Of a stretch of DNA of 64,000 nt, positions 1 to 7,085 are shown piece after piece. Origin of the DNA: Deltaproteobacteria bacterium. Lineage in GTDB: Bacteria; Desulfobacterota; JADFVX01. Under the pieces are notes generated by a model. The model was not told the DNA's origin and ran no database searches. It saw only the letters and a program-made list of their open reading frames with translations. The stretch spans positions 25,965 to 89,964 of the forward strand of contig JAOUBX010000001.1 of assembly GCA_029860075.1 (NCBI GenBank). The letters run 5' to 3'. Within the stretch, counting starts at the first letter, position 1. Every line of letters begins with the position of its first letter. Made by a program: the position numbers and the translations under genes.

Positions 1-896
1 GCCAGGCTGGATGCAAAAACGAGTTCCACTCCTCTTTCTTTTAGCCCCGGCGCTACTTTTGCCAGCGTTGAGATAGTTGCCGGATAAGGGTGGCCTATTG
101 CAATGGCTTCCCCTTTTTCTCTGGCAATGGCAACAGCTTTTTCCAACTGTTTTTCTATTGCATCCTCTGTCTGAACATTATCGAGAAATACGTTCCTTTC
201 AGCGCTTTTTATGTTCATCTTTTTAGCGAGAGAATAAGCCCTGGACTTGTAGGAGGTCTTGCTGTCTATAAAAAACAGACCCCTCTTTTTTATCTCGCCA
301 AGGACCAGTTCCATGCCCCTGGCATATTCGGTAAACCGTGATCCCATGTGATTATTGACACCTTTAATATGAGGCACCATATCAAGGTTGTTAGTTAGTT
401 CTTTGATGATGCTGCTCTCATCCATGGATATTAGCAGTCCCCCCCTGCCGGGGTCTTTTTCCGGGTAATCCCTGGGTTCCATGGGCAGGTGCAGTATTAC
501 TTCCATCCCTGATCGGGTAGCGTCTGCTGCAGCCTCGACAGAATGGATTGTGTAGGGAATGATTGCATAGGTTATTGGAAGCTTGATGGCGATAAGGTCT
601 GTATAGCGCTTTGTAAAGCCAATATCATCGATGATTATGGCAAGCTTCGGTAGAGTAACACCTTTAACTTCAGGCGTTGGAGGCCCTTCAGTTCGCTCTT
701 CAGCTTGTATGGGTGGCGCTGAGACTGTGTTGTTTTCAATTTCAGCTGTTTGTTGAGGCGGGTATGGAGAGGTGAGCTTTTCTTTACCGAGAAAGTAAAG
801 AGTGGCGCCGAGAAGCAGCGCCACTCCCAGAAAGAAATAGAGAAGTTTTATATTGTCATTGCCCTTTTTTTTTCTGCTTTTCCTGCTTTTTTTCAT
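1..896 (-). CDS. Divergent polysaccharide deacetylase (YibQ/DUF610-like), 3' end outside window
   Basis: The frame is open from the ATG at 896-894 to the window edge (about 298 codons), so the C-terminus is missing. Residues about 1-12 are very basic (MKKSRKSRKKKG), then comes one membrane anchor (about 19-36), a Pro/Glu-rich linker, and the catalytic-like domain. That domain shows LAIIIDDIG at its first strand, an HLPME segment, GVNNHMGS and a GHPYPATI segment near the edge, all hallmarks of the divergent deacetylase family. Function is inferred: a periplasmic, inner-membrane-anchored carbohydrate deacetylase-fold protein involved in envelope maintenance. The start overlaps the stop of the upstream protease (TGATG), implying translational coupling. 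The ctpA-yibQ neighbourhood is common in proteobacteria. Confidence 0.9.
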   Translation of the reverse strand, partial: MKKSRKSRKKKGNDNIKLLYFFLGVALLLGATLYFLGKEKLTSPYPPQQTAEIENNTVSAPPIQAEERTEGPPTPEVKGVTLPKLAIIIDDIGFTKRYTDLIAIKLPITYAIIPYTIHSVEAAADATRSGMEVILHLPMEPRDYPEKDPGRGGLLISMDESSIIKELTNNLDMVPHIKGVNNHMGSRFTEYARGMELVLGEIKKRGLFFIDSKTSYKSRAYSLAKKMNIKSAERNVFLDNVQTEDAIEKQLEKAVAIAREKGEAIAIGHPYPATISTLAKVAPGLKERGVELVFASSL

Positions 897-2203
897 CAGG
901 AGGTGCGCTGCATCCCCTTCATGAAGATTTCCCAGCTTTTCAGGATGTCAAGGGCTGATTTAATCTGGTTGTCGCTCTGCTTTTTTGATTCATTTTCTTT
1001 ATTGTTATCACCATTCTCTTTGTCATTGCCATTCTTCATGTGATTTTTCAGGTCTTTTTCCCTGATAACAAGATGCTTTTTTTCGACAGGGCTTTCCATT
1101 TTGTCTATGATCAGGTCGGGCGTTATGCCTTCTGCCTGGATGGATCTGCCATTTGGCGTATAATATCTGGCAGTCGTAATTCTGATTCCCGAACCGTCTT
1201 CCATGGGGAGAATTGTTTGAACTGAACCCTTCCCGAATGTTTTTGTGCCCAGTATAAGCCCTCTCCCCGTATCTTGCAGCGCCCCCGCCACAATCTCTGA
1301 TGCACTGGCGCTTCCGGCATTTACAATAACTACAATGGGGTATTTGGGTTCTGTGCCGGCTTCAGTGGCATAGAATTTCATCTTCTGTGCTTCCATTCGT
1401 CCATCGGTATAGACGATGAGTCCGGCAGACAAAAAGAGGTCAGATACCTTGACTGCCTGGTCAAGAAGTCCTCCGGGATTGTTTCTAAGGTCAAGGATCA
1501 AGCCTTTTATTTTTTCCGTTTTTTTCTCTATTTGATTTAATGCTTTTTTAAGATCACCCGTTGTTCTTTCCTGGAATTGCGTTACTTTCACATAACCATA
1601 GCTATCATCAAGAACTTCACTTTTTACACTCTTTATTTTTATTATAGCTCGCACAATCGGGAAATCAATCGGTTCCGGCTCACCTTCTCTGTAGATCGTC
1701 AGTACAACTTTAGTATTCTTTTTGCCTCTCATCCTTTTAACGGCATCCAATATAGTCATGCCCTTGGTAGGAACGTTATCTATTTTGATAATAATGTCTC
1801 CTGCTGATATGCCTGCCCGAAAAGCGGGGGTATCCTCGATGGGAGATACAACGGTAAGGACCCCTTCTTTCATCGTTATTTCGATGCCTACTCCCCCAAA
1901 CTTTCCTTTCGTTTCAACCTGCATTTCCTTGAAACTCTCGGGGGGCATAAAGGATGAGTGAGGATCAAGAGAGGAAAGCATTCCATTAATGGCGCCGTAA
2001 ATGAGCTCCTTCTTTTCAACGTCTTCGACGTAGTTTTTCTGAACAATGGAAATGGCATCGACAAGCACCTTCAGGTTTTTATAAGGGTCGTCTGATTGTT
2101 TTGCTGAAATAGGCCCTGATATTAAGGCCCCCATATTGAGCGCTATAATCAGCGCAATAGCAACCAACAAGGTATTTCTTAAATAATTGAGAAAAAGCTT
2201 CAT
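896..2203 (-). CDS. ctpA: S41-family C-terminal processing peptidase (CtpA/Prc type)
   Basis: A 435-residue periplasmic serine protease that cleaves substrates near their C-termini. An N-terminal hydrophobic segment (about 8-28) acts as signal or anchor. A PDZ domain follows (about 95-170, with GGVGIEI and a GISAGDIIIKIDN stretch), then the S41 core with LDLRNNPGG, the Ser-containing GSASASE motif (about 297-303) and the Lys of GTKTFGKGS (Lys about 326), the expected Ser/Lys dyad. The C-terminal 50 residues are Lys/Glu/Asn rich. The frame could open at a GTG at 2227, but the ATG at 2203 has GAGGAGGA just upstream and begins the signal sequence, so it is preferred. The stop overlaps the start of the deacetylase gene. 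Confidence 0.93.
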   Translation of the reverse strand: MKLFLNYLRNTLLVAIALIIALNMGALISGPISAKQSDDPYKNLKVLVDAISIVQKNYVEDVEKKELIYGAINGMLSSLDPHSSFMPPESFKEMQVETKGKFGGVGIEITMKEGVLTVVSPIEDTPAFRAGISAGDIIIKIDNVPTKGMTILDAVKRMRGKKNTKVVLTIYREGEPEPIDFPIVRAIIKIKSVKSEVLDDSYGYVKVTQFQERTTGDLKKALNQIEKKTEKIKGLILDLRNNPGGLLDQAVKVSDLFLSAGLIVYTDGRMEAQKMKFYATEAGTEPKYPIVVIVNAGSASASEIVAGALQDTGRGLILGTKTFGKGSVQTILPMEDGSGIRITTARYYTPNGRSIQAEGITPDLIIDKMESPVEKKHLVIREKDLKNHMKNGNDKENGDNNKENESKKQSDNQIKSALDILKSWEIFMKGMQRTS

Positions 2204-2255
2204 ATATTCCTCCTCATGCTGTCTCACCTTTTCAGGAGTGTTTAGGTTTTTTTAT

Positions 2256-2285
2256 ATTGTATGAGCATTAAAAAAAGATATCCAA
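2256..2285 (-). promoter_or_regulatory. Possible sigma70 promoter for the protease operon
   Basis: Reading the minus strand there is TTGGAT (2285-2280), an 18-base spacer and TACAAT (2261-2256), about 50 bases upstream of the ATG at 2203. The -35 match is only moderate. Confidence 0.35.
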
Positions 2286-2534
2286 TAATTAATTTCATTC
2301 CAGGAAATCCAGCTTATCATTATAATTGTAAAAAACTTTTAAATGAAATAAAAGTATTAAATATATAAAAGTAAATAGTTTATTCTATTATGAATACATG
2401 AACCGGCGATTTCAATCAAAAGACGCTTTTAACATTTGCAAAAGCGGCGAATCTGCCCGTAATTAGGATTATGGATTGTATGTTAGTTTGGAAGCTGTTT
2501 GATTCCAGGTGTGAAGGGGATTTGCCGTACAGCA
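2286..2534. other. AT-rich intergenic stretch with one short hairpin
   Basis: No convincing gene lies between the protease and the small conserved protein. The stretch is strongly AT-rich around 2320-2400. It holds a 7-bp perfect hairpin, CGCTTTT (2424-2430) with AAAAGCG (2440-2446), which on the minus strand is followed by TCTTTTG. It could be a weak terminator for the gene at 2535-2924, but the T tract is poor. Confidence 0.4.
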
Positions 2535-2924
2535 TTATTTGTCCGGTCCACCTGAAAGGAAATCAAGAATGACTTCATCCAACCCTTTATCAGAAATAAC
2601 ATCCTGACCAAACTTCTCTTTTTCTTCTTCTTTTGTGAGTGTTTTTTCATTCGGGGGGGGAGGCGCCTTGGCCGGCTCATCAAATCCACCGGCTATGAGT
2701 TTTTTCAACATCCCCTTATGCTGCTCTTCCATGAGTTCTTTGACTACCGTTTCCAGGTTGTCAACTTTTATGATGTCGGCATAACTCGTTTTCTCTCTGG
2801 CAAGGATGGTTCCGCCGACATAGAGCAAAGTGATGATATGCGGTGTTTCAATTCCGCTATCTTCAGTTTGAATATGATAAATCTTGCCCTTATGTTTTAT
2901 GTTATGGTTAAAGCCACGTACCAT
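2535..2924 (-). CDS. Small conserved protein of unknown function (129 aa)
   Basis: I recognise the pattern of a short conserved deltaproteobacterial protein but know no function. The N-terminal half (1-75) is a compact alpha/beta-looking domain with FNHNIKHKGKIYHIQTED and GGTILAREKTSYADI segments, followed by a helix rich in Glu, Lys and His. A Pro-rich linker (KAPPPP) and an acidic/basic tail end the protein. There is no signal peptide, membrane segment or cysteine motif, so it is probably cytoplasmic. The Shine-Dalgarno sequence is weak. It lies about 330 bases upstream of the protease on the same strand and may be a separate transcription unit. A G8 run (plus strand 2653-2660) encodes the Pro-rich linker. 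Confidence 0.65.
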   Translation of the reverse strand: MVRGFNHNIKHKGKIYHIQTEDSGIETPHIITLLYVGGTILAREKTSYADIIKVDNLETVVKELMEEQHKGMLKKLIAGGFDEPAKAPPPPNEKTLTKEEEKEKFGQDVISDKGLDEVILDFLSGGPDK

Positions 2925-3151
2925 CGGTATATCTTCAGAATTTAAAGGGTTTAATTATCTGAAATTAGCATATAAAGGACATATTATCAAGAATAAATAC
3001 GGGTTTCAATGTGCCTTTATTACCTTATTGCACGGTTTTGTAAGTTGCCATTAGAGAATAATAAAAAGGGCAAGTCTTTCACTAGATGGACATCTTCTGC
3101 TTGACTGAAAGGGAAAAAAAGGTTACCCTGTGTCAGTTCTTTGAGGGTTGA

Positions 3152-3226
<75 letters not shown>

Positions 3227-3495
3227 AACTTCCTGGAGCCCCACCTCTTAAATCACATAATCTTGCTGGTAATGCTTAAAAGTAAAATAATAGGAATAAA
3301 CAATATTCAGTCATGGGTTGCTTTGAAAGAGGAATGTCTGCCTGCCGATTTTCTTATCGTGATGTTTTGCGAGTTGGCAGCTGGATTGCAACAGGTTTTG
3401 CTTTTCGTTAGCACGGTTTAGTTTGTTATGATTGAATTGGCAGTTAATAATAGCGTTTTACGCTCTCCTGCTTGTTTCGTCACGGTAAATATGGC
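3227..3495. other. Intergenic, no gene seen
   Basis: The stretch between tRNA-Cys and the cytochrome promoter contains no supported coding region. It is followed by the promoter-like sequence listed at 3496. Confidence 0.5.
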
Positions 3496-3523
3496 TTGAC
3501 ACTTCTTTGTAATATTGTAATAT
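3496..3523 (+). promoter_or_regulatory. Sigma70-type promoter of the cytochrome cluster
   Basis: A perfect TTGACA (3496-3501) is followed by a 16-base spacer and TAATAT (3518-3523), about 60 bases upstream of the octahaem cytochrome start. It likely drives 3585-6560, which ends at the terminator at 6585. Confidence 0.65.
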
Positions 3524-3584
3524 TGAATGTCTGCATTAATTCTTTAGTAGCCGGTGGTATTTGATTTGGGTAAAGTGGAACATT

Positions 3585-4640
3585 ATGTCCTGTCATTATT
3601 TCTCATATAATAATTCCTGTTTAAGCCTGCACTTGAAGAGAGCTCTCTTTTCTTCTGTTGTTTGCCTGCTTGTTTTTTTTCTTTTTCCATTCCTTTCTTA
3701 TTCAGATGAGTTGCCTGTTGGTGGTAGTGGTGATATTGTAGAGGTTTTGTACCCCATGGAAAATTCTCTTGTCTCTATGGAGTTGAGTCATTTAATCGCT
3801 GTTGTTACCGATACGAGGGGAGCCTACGCTGTTATTCGGGTTAACAGGCATATTACGCCGGTAATTGATATGACGACTGAAGAGTATAGGAAGCTTCTTC
3901 GCAGAAACCTCATTATTCGTCTTTATCTTTTGCCGGGAGAGAATGAGGTTGTAATAACTCTGAAAGATGTTGATGGGAATATTCTGGGAAATAAAAGTTT
4001 GAAAATCTTTTACAGGAGCAGGCTTGGCAATGTATCTTCTTCTATTCCTTCCCTCTATAGAGAAAAGCCGATGCATTTTCCTGAAAATGAAATCGTATGT
4101 AAAAGCTGTCATAAAATGACCGCTGATCCCCTGGTAGATATTGATCCGGAAAAAAAATATGACCTCTTTTGTAATCGGTGCCATGATTCGGCATTTGCCG
4201 ACGATAAACCGCATGGCTCGGTAGAGTGGAAGTGTCTTGTTTGCCATAAATATGCAGGTGAGCCAAAGTACCGGCTTAAAGATGACGATGGAAAGTTTTG
4301 TGCTGATTGCCATAGTGATGCCCTTGCCCGGTTTACAATGATGAGTTCCGTCCATCCCGATGTGGAGCAAGTTAAATGTCTGTCTTGTCACGCAAACCAT
4401 AATTCAGAAGATGGATTTATTGCGCAGTCTGTTAATGAACTTTGTTTTGATTGTCATCAAGAAGTTTATAGAGGCAGCCATATTACCTCCGGACATACAT
4501 TGAAGGCAAGAAAAGACCCGTCAAGAGAGGGGAAAGAGTTTAATTGTCTCAGCTGTCATGATCCGCATTCGTCGGATGTGGAAATGCTTTTAAAATTTCC
4601 CCGGGGCATGACTATGTGTGCAAAATGCCACTCAAAGTGA
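3585..4640 (+). CDS. Octahaem c-type cytochrome with N-terminal beta-rich domain
   Basis: A secreted multihaem cytochrome, about 351 residues from the ATG at 3585; an in-frame TTG at 3561 is a less likely start. A signal sequence (hydrophobic core VVCLLVFFLFPFL) is followed by a haem-free domain of about 130 residues, probably Ig-like or beta-rich (NSLVSMELSHLIAVV, LLPGENEVVITL). The C-terminal 200 residues hold eight CXXCH motifs: CKSCH, CNRCH, CLVCH, CADCH, CLSCH, CFDCH, CLSCH and CAKCH, several as paired CXXCH repeats with DPH or NHN spacing. It likely carries electrons in the periplasm or at the outer membrane. It is the first gene of a set with an NHL lipoprotein, a tetrahaem cytochrome and a barrel protein. 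The electron partner cannot be read from sequence. Confidence 0.9.
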   Translation: MSCHYFSYNNSCLSLHLKRALFSSVVCLLVFFLFPFLSYSDELPVGGSGDIVEVLYPMENSLVSMELSHLIAVVTDTRGAYAVIRVNRHITPVIDMTTEEYRKLLRRNLIIRLYLLPGENEVVITLKDVDGNILGNKSLKIFYRSRLGNVSSSIPSLYREKPMHFPENEIVCKSCHKMTADPLVDIDPEKKYDLFCNRCHDSAFADDKPHGSVEWKCLVCHKYAGEPKYRLKDDDGKFCADCHSDALARFTMMSSVHPDVEQVKCLSCHANHNSEDGFIAQSVNELCFDCHQEVYRGSHITSGHTLKARKDPSREGKEFNCLSCHDPHSSDVEMLLKFPRGMTMCAKCHSK

Positions 4641-4726
4641 TTTGACGTTTGCGCTTCGTCATATGACTGCTTGACCTCTGTTGAGAGGTTTTGTTATAAA
4701 TAATTTAGATGAAGGACTAAACAAAA

Positions 4727-5836
4727 ATGGGAAATTATATGTTGCAAGCCTTATTGTATTTTAAGTTTTTACTTCTTTTTGTCTTTCTCTTTAGCACTTT
4801 ATGGGGATGTGCTGCTCCCAGGGCCAGGCCCGATTATCGCTTCCTCTGGCCCCCCCTTCCCGCTACTCCGAAAATCGAATGGATTGGCTCCTATGGTAAT
4901 TACACAGATTTCAATAGATATCGAAAGAGTTTTTGGGCAAGAATTGCGGGAGGCCCTGCGTCTTTGAGTCTTATCCGGCCATGGGGAATTGCCGCTAGTC
5001 AGTATGACAAGGTTTACGTCGGCGATACCCAGCGAAGCCAGGTGCTGGTTTTCGATATGGTGAAGCAGGACGTCTATGTGATGGGTGCGGGGCGCTATGC
5101 AAATCTCTTTAGCGCTCTTATGGGAGTTGCTGTCGATTCAGCGGGCAATATTTACGCCTCCGACTCACAAAAGAATCAGATTTACGTTTTTACAAAAGAT
5201 GAAAAACCGCTAATCAATATCGGGGATGATACTCTCCTTAGCTGGCCTGTCGGGATTGTTGTCGATGACGAGAGAAACCGGCTTTATGTGGCTAATAATC
5301 ACCATCATAATATTGCCGTTTTTGATCTTAGCGGAAAACATCTCTTTAATGTGGGGCGGCGAGGAAAAATGCCGGGATATCTGAATTTTCCTACCGATGT
5401 TGATGTTGATTCAAAGGGTAATATAGTTGTTGCTGATTCCATGAATGCCAGAGTGCAGATCTTTAGCCCTGATGGGCAATACCTGAAGCATTTTGGCAAG
5501 CGAGGTGACGGGATTAGTGACTTTGAAATAATCAAGGGGATTGCAGTTGACAGGGCTACCGATAATATATATGTAACCGATGGAAAGGGAAATGACTTTA
5601 AAATTTTCAATAGTGAAGGGGAGTCGCTTCTTAGTATAGGGGGGATGCATTCTGTTAAGAGAAGACGAGATGAGGCGCCCGGTGGCTTTCTTCTGCCTCA
5701 GGATATAGAGATTGATAAAAGTGGCCGGATCTATGTTGTTGATTCTTTAAACGCACGCTTTCAGGTTTTTAAAATTATTGATGATCAATGGTTAAAAGAA
5801 AAACCGCTGAAGGATTTTGGCACTAAAATTGAATAG
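4727..5836 (+). CDS. NHL-repeat six-bladed beta-propeller lipoprotein
   Basis: A 369-residue lipoprotein. The N-terminal hydrophobic stretch ends in a lipobox LWGC with Cys28 as the lipidation site. From about residue 80 to the end there are six NHL-type repeats, each with the V/I-D-x-x-G/D-N-I/L-Y-V-x-D pattern (for example VDSAGNIYASDS, VDSKGNIVVADS, IDKSGRIYVVDS), predicting a six-bladed propeller. NHL proteins of this kind are regularly encoded beside multihaem cytochromes and outer-membrane barrels in Geobacter-like bacteria, where they may help assemble or dock extracellular cytochromes; that role here is inferred. It sits 86 bases after the octahaem gene and 40 bases before the tetrahaem gene, probably in one operon. 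Confidence 0.9.
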   Translation: MGNYMLQALLYFKFLLLFVFLFSTLWGCAAPRARPDYRFLWPPLPATPKIEWIGSYGNYTDFNRYRKSFWARIAGGPASLSLIRPWGIAASQYDKVYVGDTQRSQVLVFDMVKQDVYVMGAGRYANLFSALMGVAVDSAGNIYASDSQKNQIYVFTKDEKPLINIGDDTLLSWPVGIVVDDERNRLYVANNHHHNIAVFDLSGKHLFNVGRRGKMPGYLNFPTDVDVDSKGNIVVADSMNARVQIFSPDGQYLKHFGKRGDGISDFEIIKGIAVDRATDNIYVTDGKGNDFKIFNSEGESLLSIGGMHSVKRRRDEAPGGFLLPQDIEIDKSGRIYVVDSLNARFQVFKIIDDQWLKEKPLKDFGTKIE

Positions 5837-5876
5837 TTTTTGTAAAAATAAAAAACTAACGAAAGGAGGTGAGAAC

Positions 5877-6560
5877 ATGAAAAAAGCAATTCTATTAGCT
5901 CTATTAGCTATGGTTTTTAGTCTTTTCGCTGCAGCAACAGCGATGGCCACTATTGAGAACTCAAGGCATAACCTTAGTGACTGGGGGGCATACACTTATT
6001 CGGCTGAGGCTGGAGGTACGACGGAGGTCTGTATTTTCTGTCATACGCCGCATAATGCTGTAAAGAACTATCCCCTTTGGAACAGGACTAACCCTGTTAC
6101 GGTTACCTTTAACTTCTATTCATCGGCACACTTTAATATGTCGCCAGGCGGCAGCCGGTCGGGTATTGAATTTACGCCGGGCAGTGTTTCACTGCTTTGT
6201 ATGAGTTGTCATGATGGAGCAACAGGACTCTTCTCAGCTGTTGTTAACAAGTTCGGAGAGGTTGCTACTTTTGCGGGTGGTCCAGCGCTTAAAGGTCCTG
6301 CTGCAATTGGTGCTGATCCACAGTCGTTGTCGAATGATCATCCTGTAAACTTCCAGTATACCCAGGGATCTGATGCGACCTACTTCAGGCCGCAGTCCGG
6401 TGCTGGCAGTGCGGAAGAGCAGGGAATTAAGTTCTTCGGTTCTACCGGTAATTACGTGGAGTGTGCTTCATGCCATGATCCGCACAGGATCGATACGGGC
6501 AAGTTCCTGAGACAGGCTAACACGTCTTCAAATCTGTGTCAGTCTTGTCATCAGAAGTAA
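5877..6560 (+). CDS. Tetrahaem c-type cytochrome, possible nanowire-type subunit
   Basis: A 227-residue exported cytochrome. The ATG at 5877 is fixed by a near-perfect AAAGGAGGTGAG Shine-Dalgarno and a classical signal peptide ending near AMA. The mature protein starts with an RHNLS segment and has CIFCH followed by TPHNA, then CMSCH, CASCH followed by DPH, and CQSCH, giving four haems. There are nine histidines: four in CXXCH motifs and five others (HNLS, PHNA, SAHF, NDHPV, DPHR), enough for bis-His ligation of every haem. Long Gly/Ser/Ala-rich, aromatic-containing loops separate the haem motifs. The strong ribosome site and the terminator just downstream suggest abundant product. An extracellular filament subunit like the OmcE type is possible but not shown. 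Confidence 0.92.
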   Translation: MKKAILLALLAMVFSLFAAATAMATIENSRHNLSDWGAYTYSAEAGGTTEVCIFCHTPHNAVKNYPLWNRTNPVTVTFNFYSSAHFNMSPGGSRSGIEFTPGSVSLLCMSCHDGATGLFSAVVNKFGEVATFAGGPALKGPAAIGADPQSLSNDHPVNFQYTQGSDATYFRPQSGAGSAEEQGIKFFGSTGNYVECASCHDPHRIDTGKFLRQANTSSNLCQSCHQK

Positions 6561-6584
6561 TCGCCTTATATTGTTGTGCAGCTT

Positions 6585-6616
6585 AAAGGATGGGCAGCTT
6601 GCCCATCCTTTTTTTT
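6585..6616 (+). terminator. Strong rho-independent terminator
   Basis: GGATGGGC (6588-6595), a five-base loop AGCTT and GCCCATCC (6601-6608) form a perfect 8-bp GC-rich stem, extended by AAA/TTT pairs and followed by a T8 run. It ends the cytochrome operon 25 bases after the tetrahaem stop codon. Confidence 0.93.
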
Positions 6617-7085
6617 GTCCGGGAGAGAGATATTGAAGGCCCCACTTTCGTCTTGATTTTTAGGAAAGTTTTTTTCCTCTGAGCATGCTCTCTTTATTTC
6701 TCCGAGAGATAGATGTTTTTTATTGAGCGATTGGTTTCGGGCCTGATTGGGCCATTTGATGGGGGTGGTCAATTGGCGATATATTCTGCTCTTTCGCTTT
6801 TACGCTTTCGGCGCTCTATCCAATATTTTTCCAAAAGGTTTTTTGCTTTTTCATGATAGCTGGAATGATAGCTGGGCTTGACAAAAGCGCTTGTTATAGC
6901 TGACGATAGTTATCTTTCTTTAGGTAAAAACCATATTTTTTGCGAATCATACAAACGGTATATATATTGCAATACAAGGAAGGTAGCTTGTTGTAACTTC
7001 TTGACTTTTATGATAAAAAGTGGTAAACAGGCGTATCTTGGGATTGTTTTTGTGCTTATTAATAACTAAAAAAGGGGCTTTCTAT
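6617..7085. other. Long intergenic region upstream of the barrel gene
   Basis: About 470 bases lie between the terminator and the barrel protein. A short open frame on the minus strand (6566-6772) crosses the terminator and is not credible. The only structure seen is the tandem direct repeat at 6853-6875 next to a TTGACA at 6878-6883; no well-spaced -10 box follows it. Confidence 0.5.
6853..6875 (+). repeat. Tandem 11-bp direct repeat beside a -35-like box
   Basis: ATGATAGCTGG occurs at 6853-6863 and again at 6865-6875, a 12-base period, ending two bases before TTGACA at 6878. A partial third copy, ATAGCTG, is at 6896-6902. This arrangement resembles an activator binding site in front of a promoter, but no regulator can be named. 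Confidence 0.45.

Noticed and set aside
1123..1320. Short frame inside the protease gene
   Set aside because: Same strand but wrong frame within the S41 peptidase core; no domain.
3792..4400. Long open frame on the minus strand (about 200 codons)
   Set aside because: It lies wholly inside the octahaem cytochrome gene, whose eight CXXCH motifs leave no doubt about the coding strand.
6566..6772. Small minus-strand frame after the cytochrome operon
   Set aside because: It runs through the strong terminator hairpin and encodes nothing recognisable.
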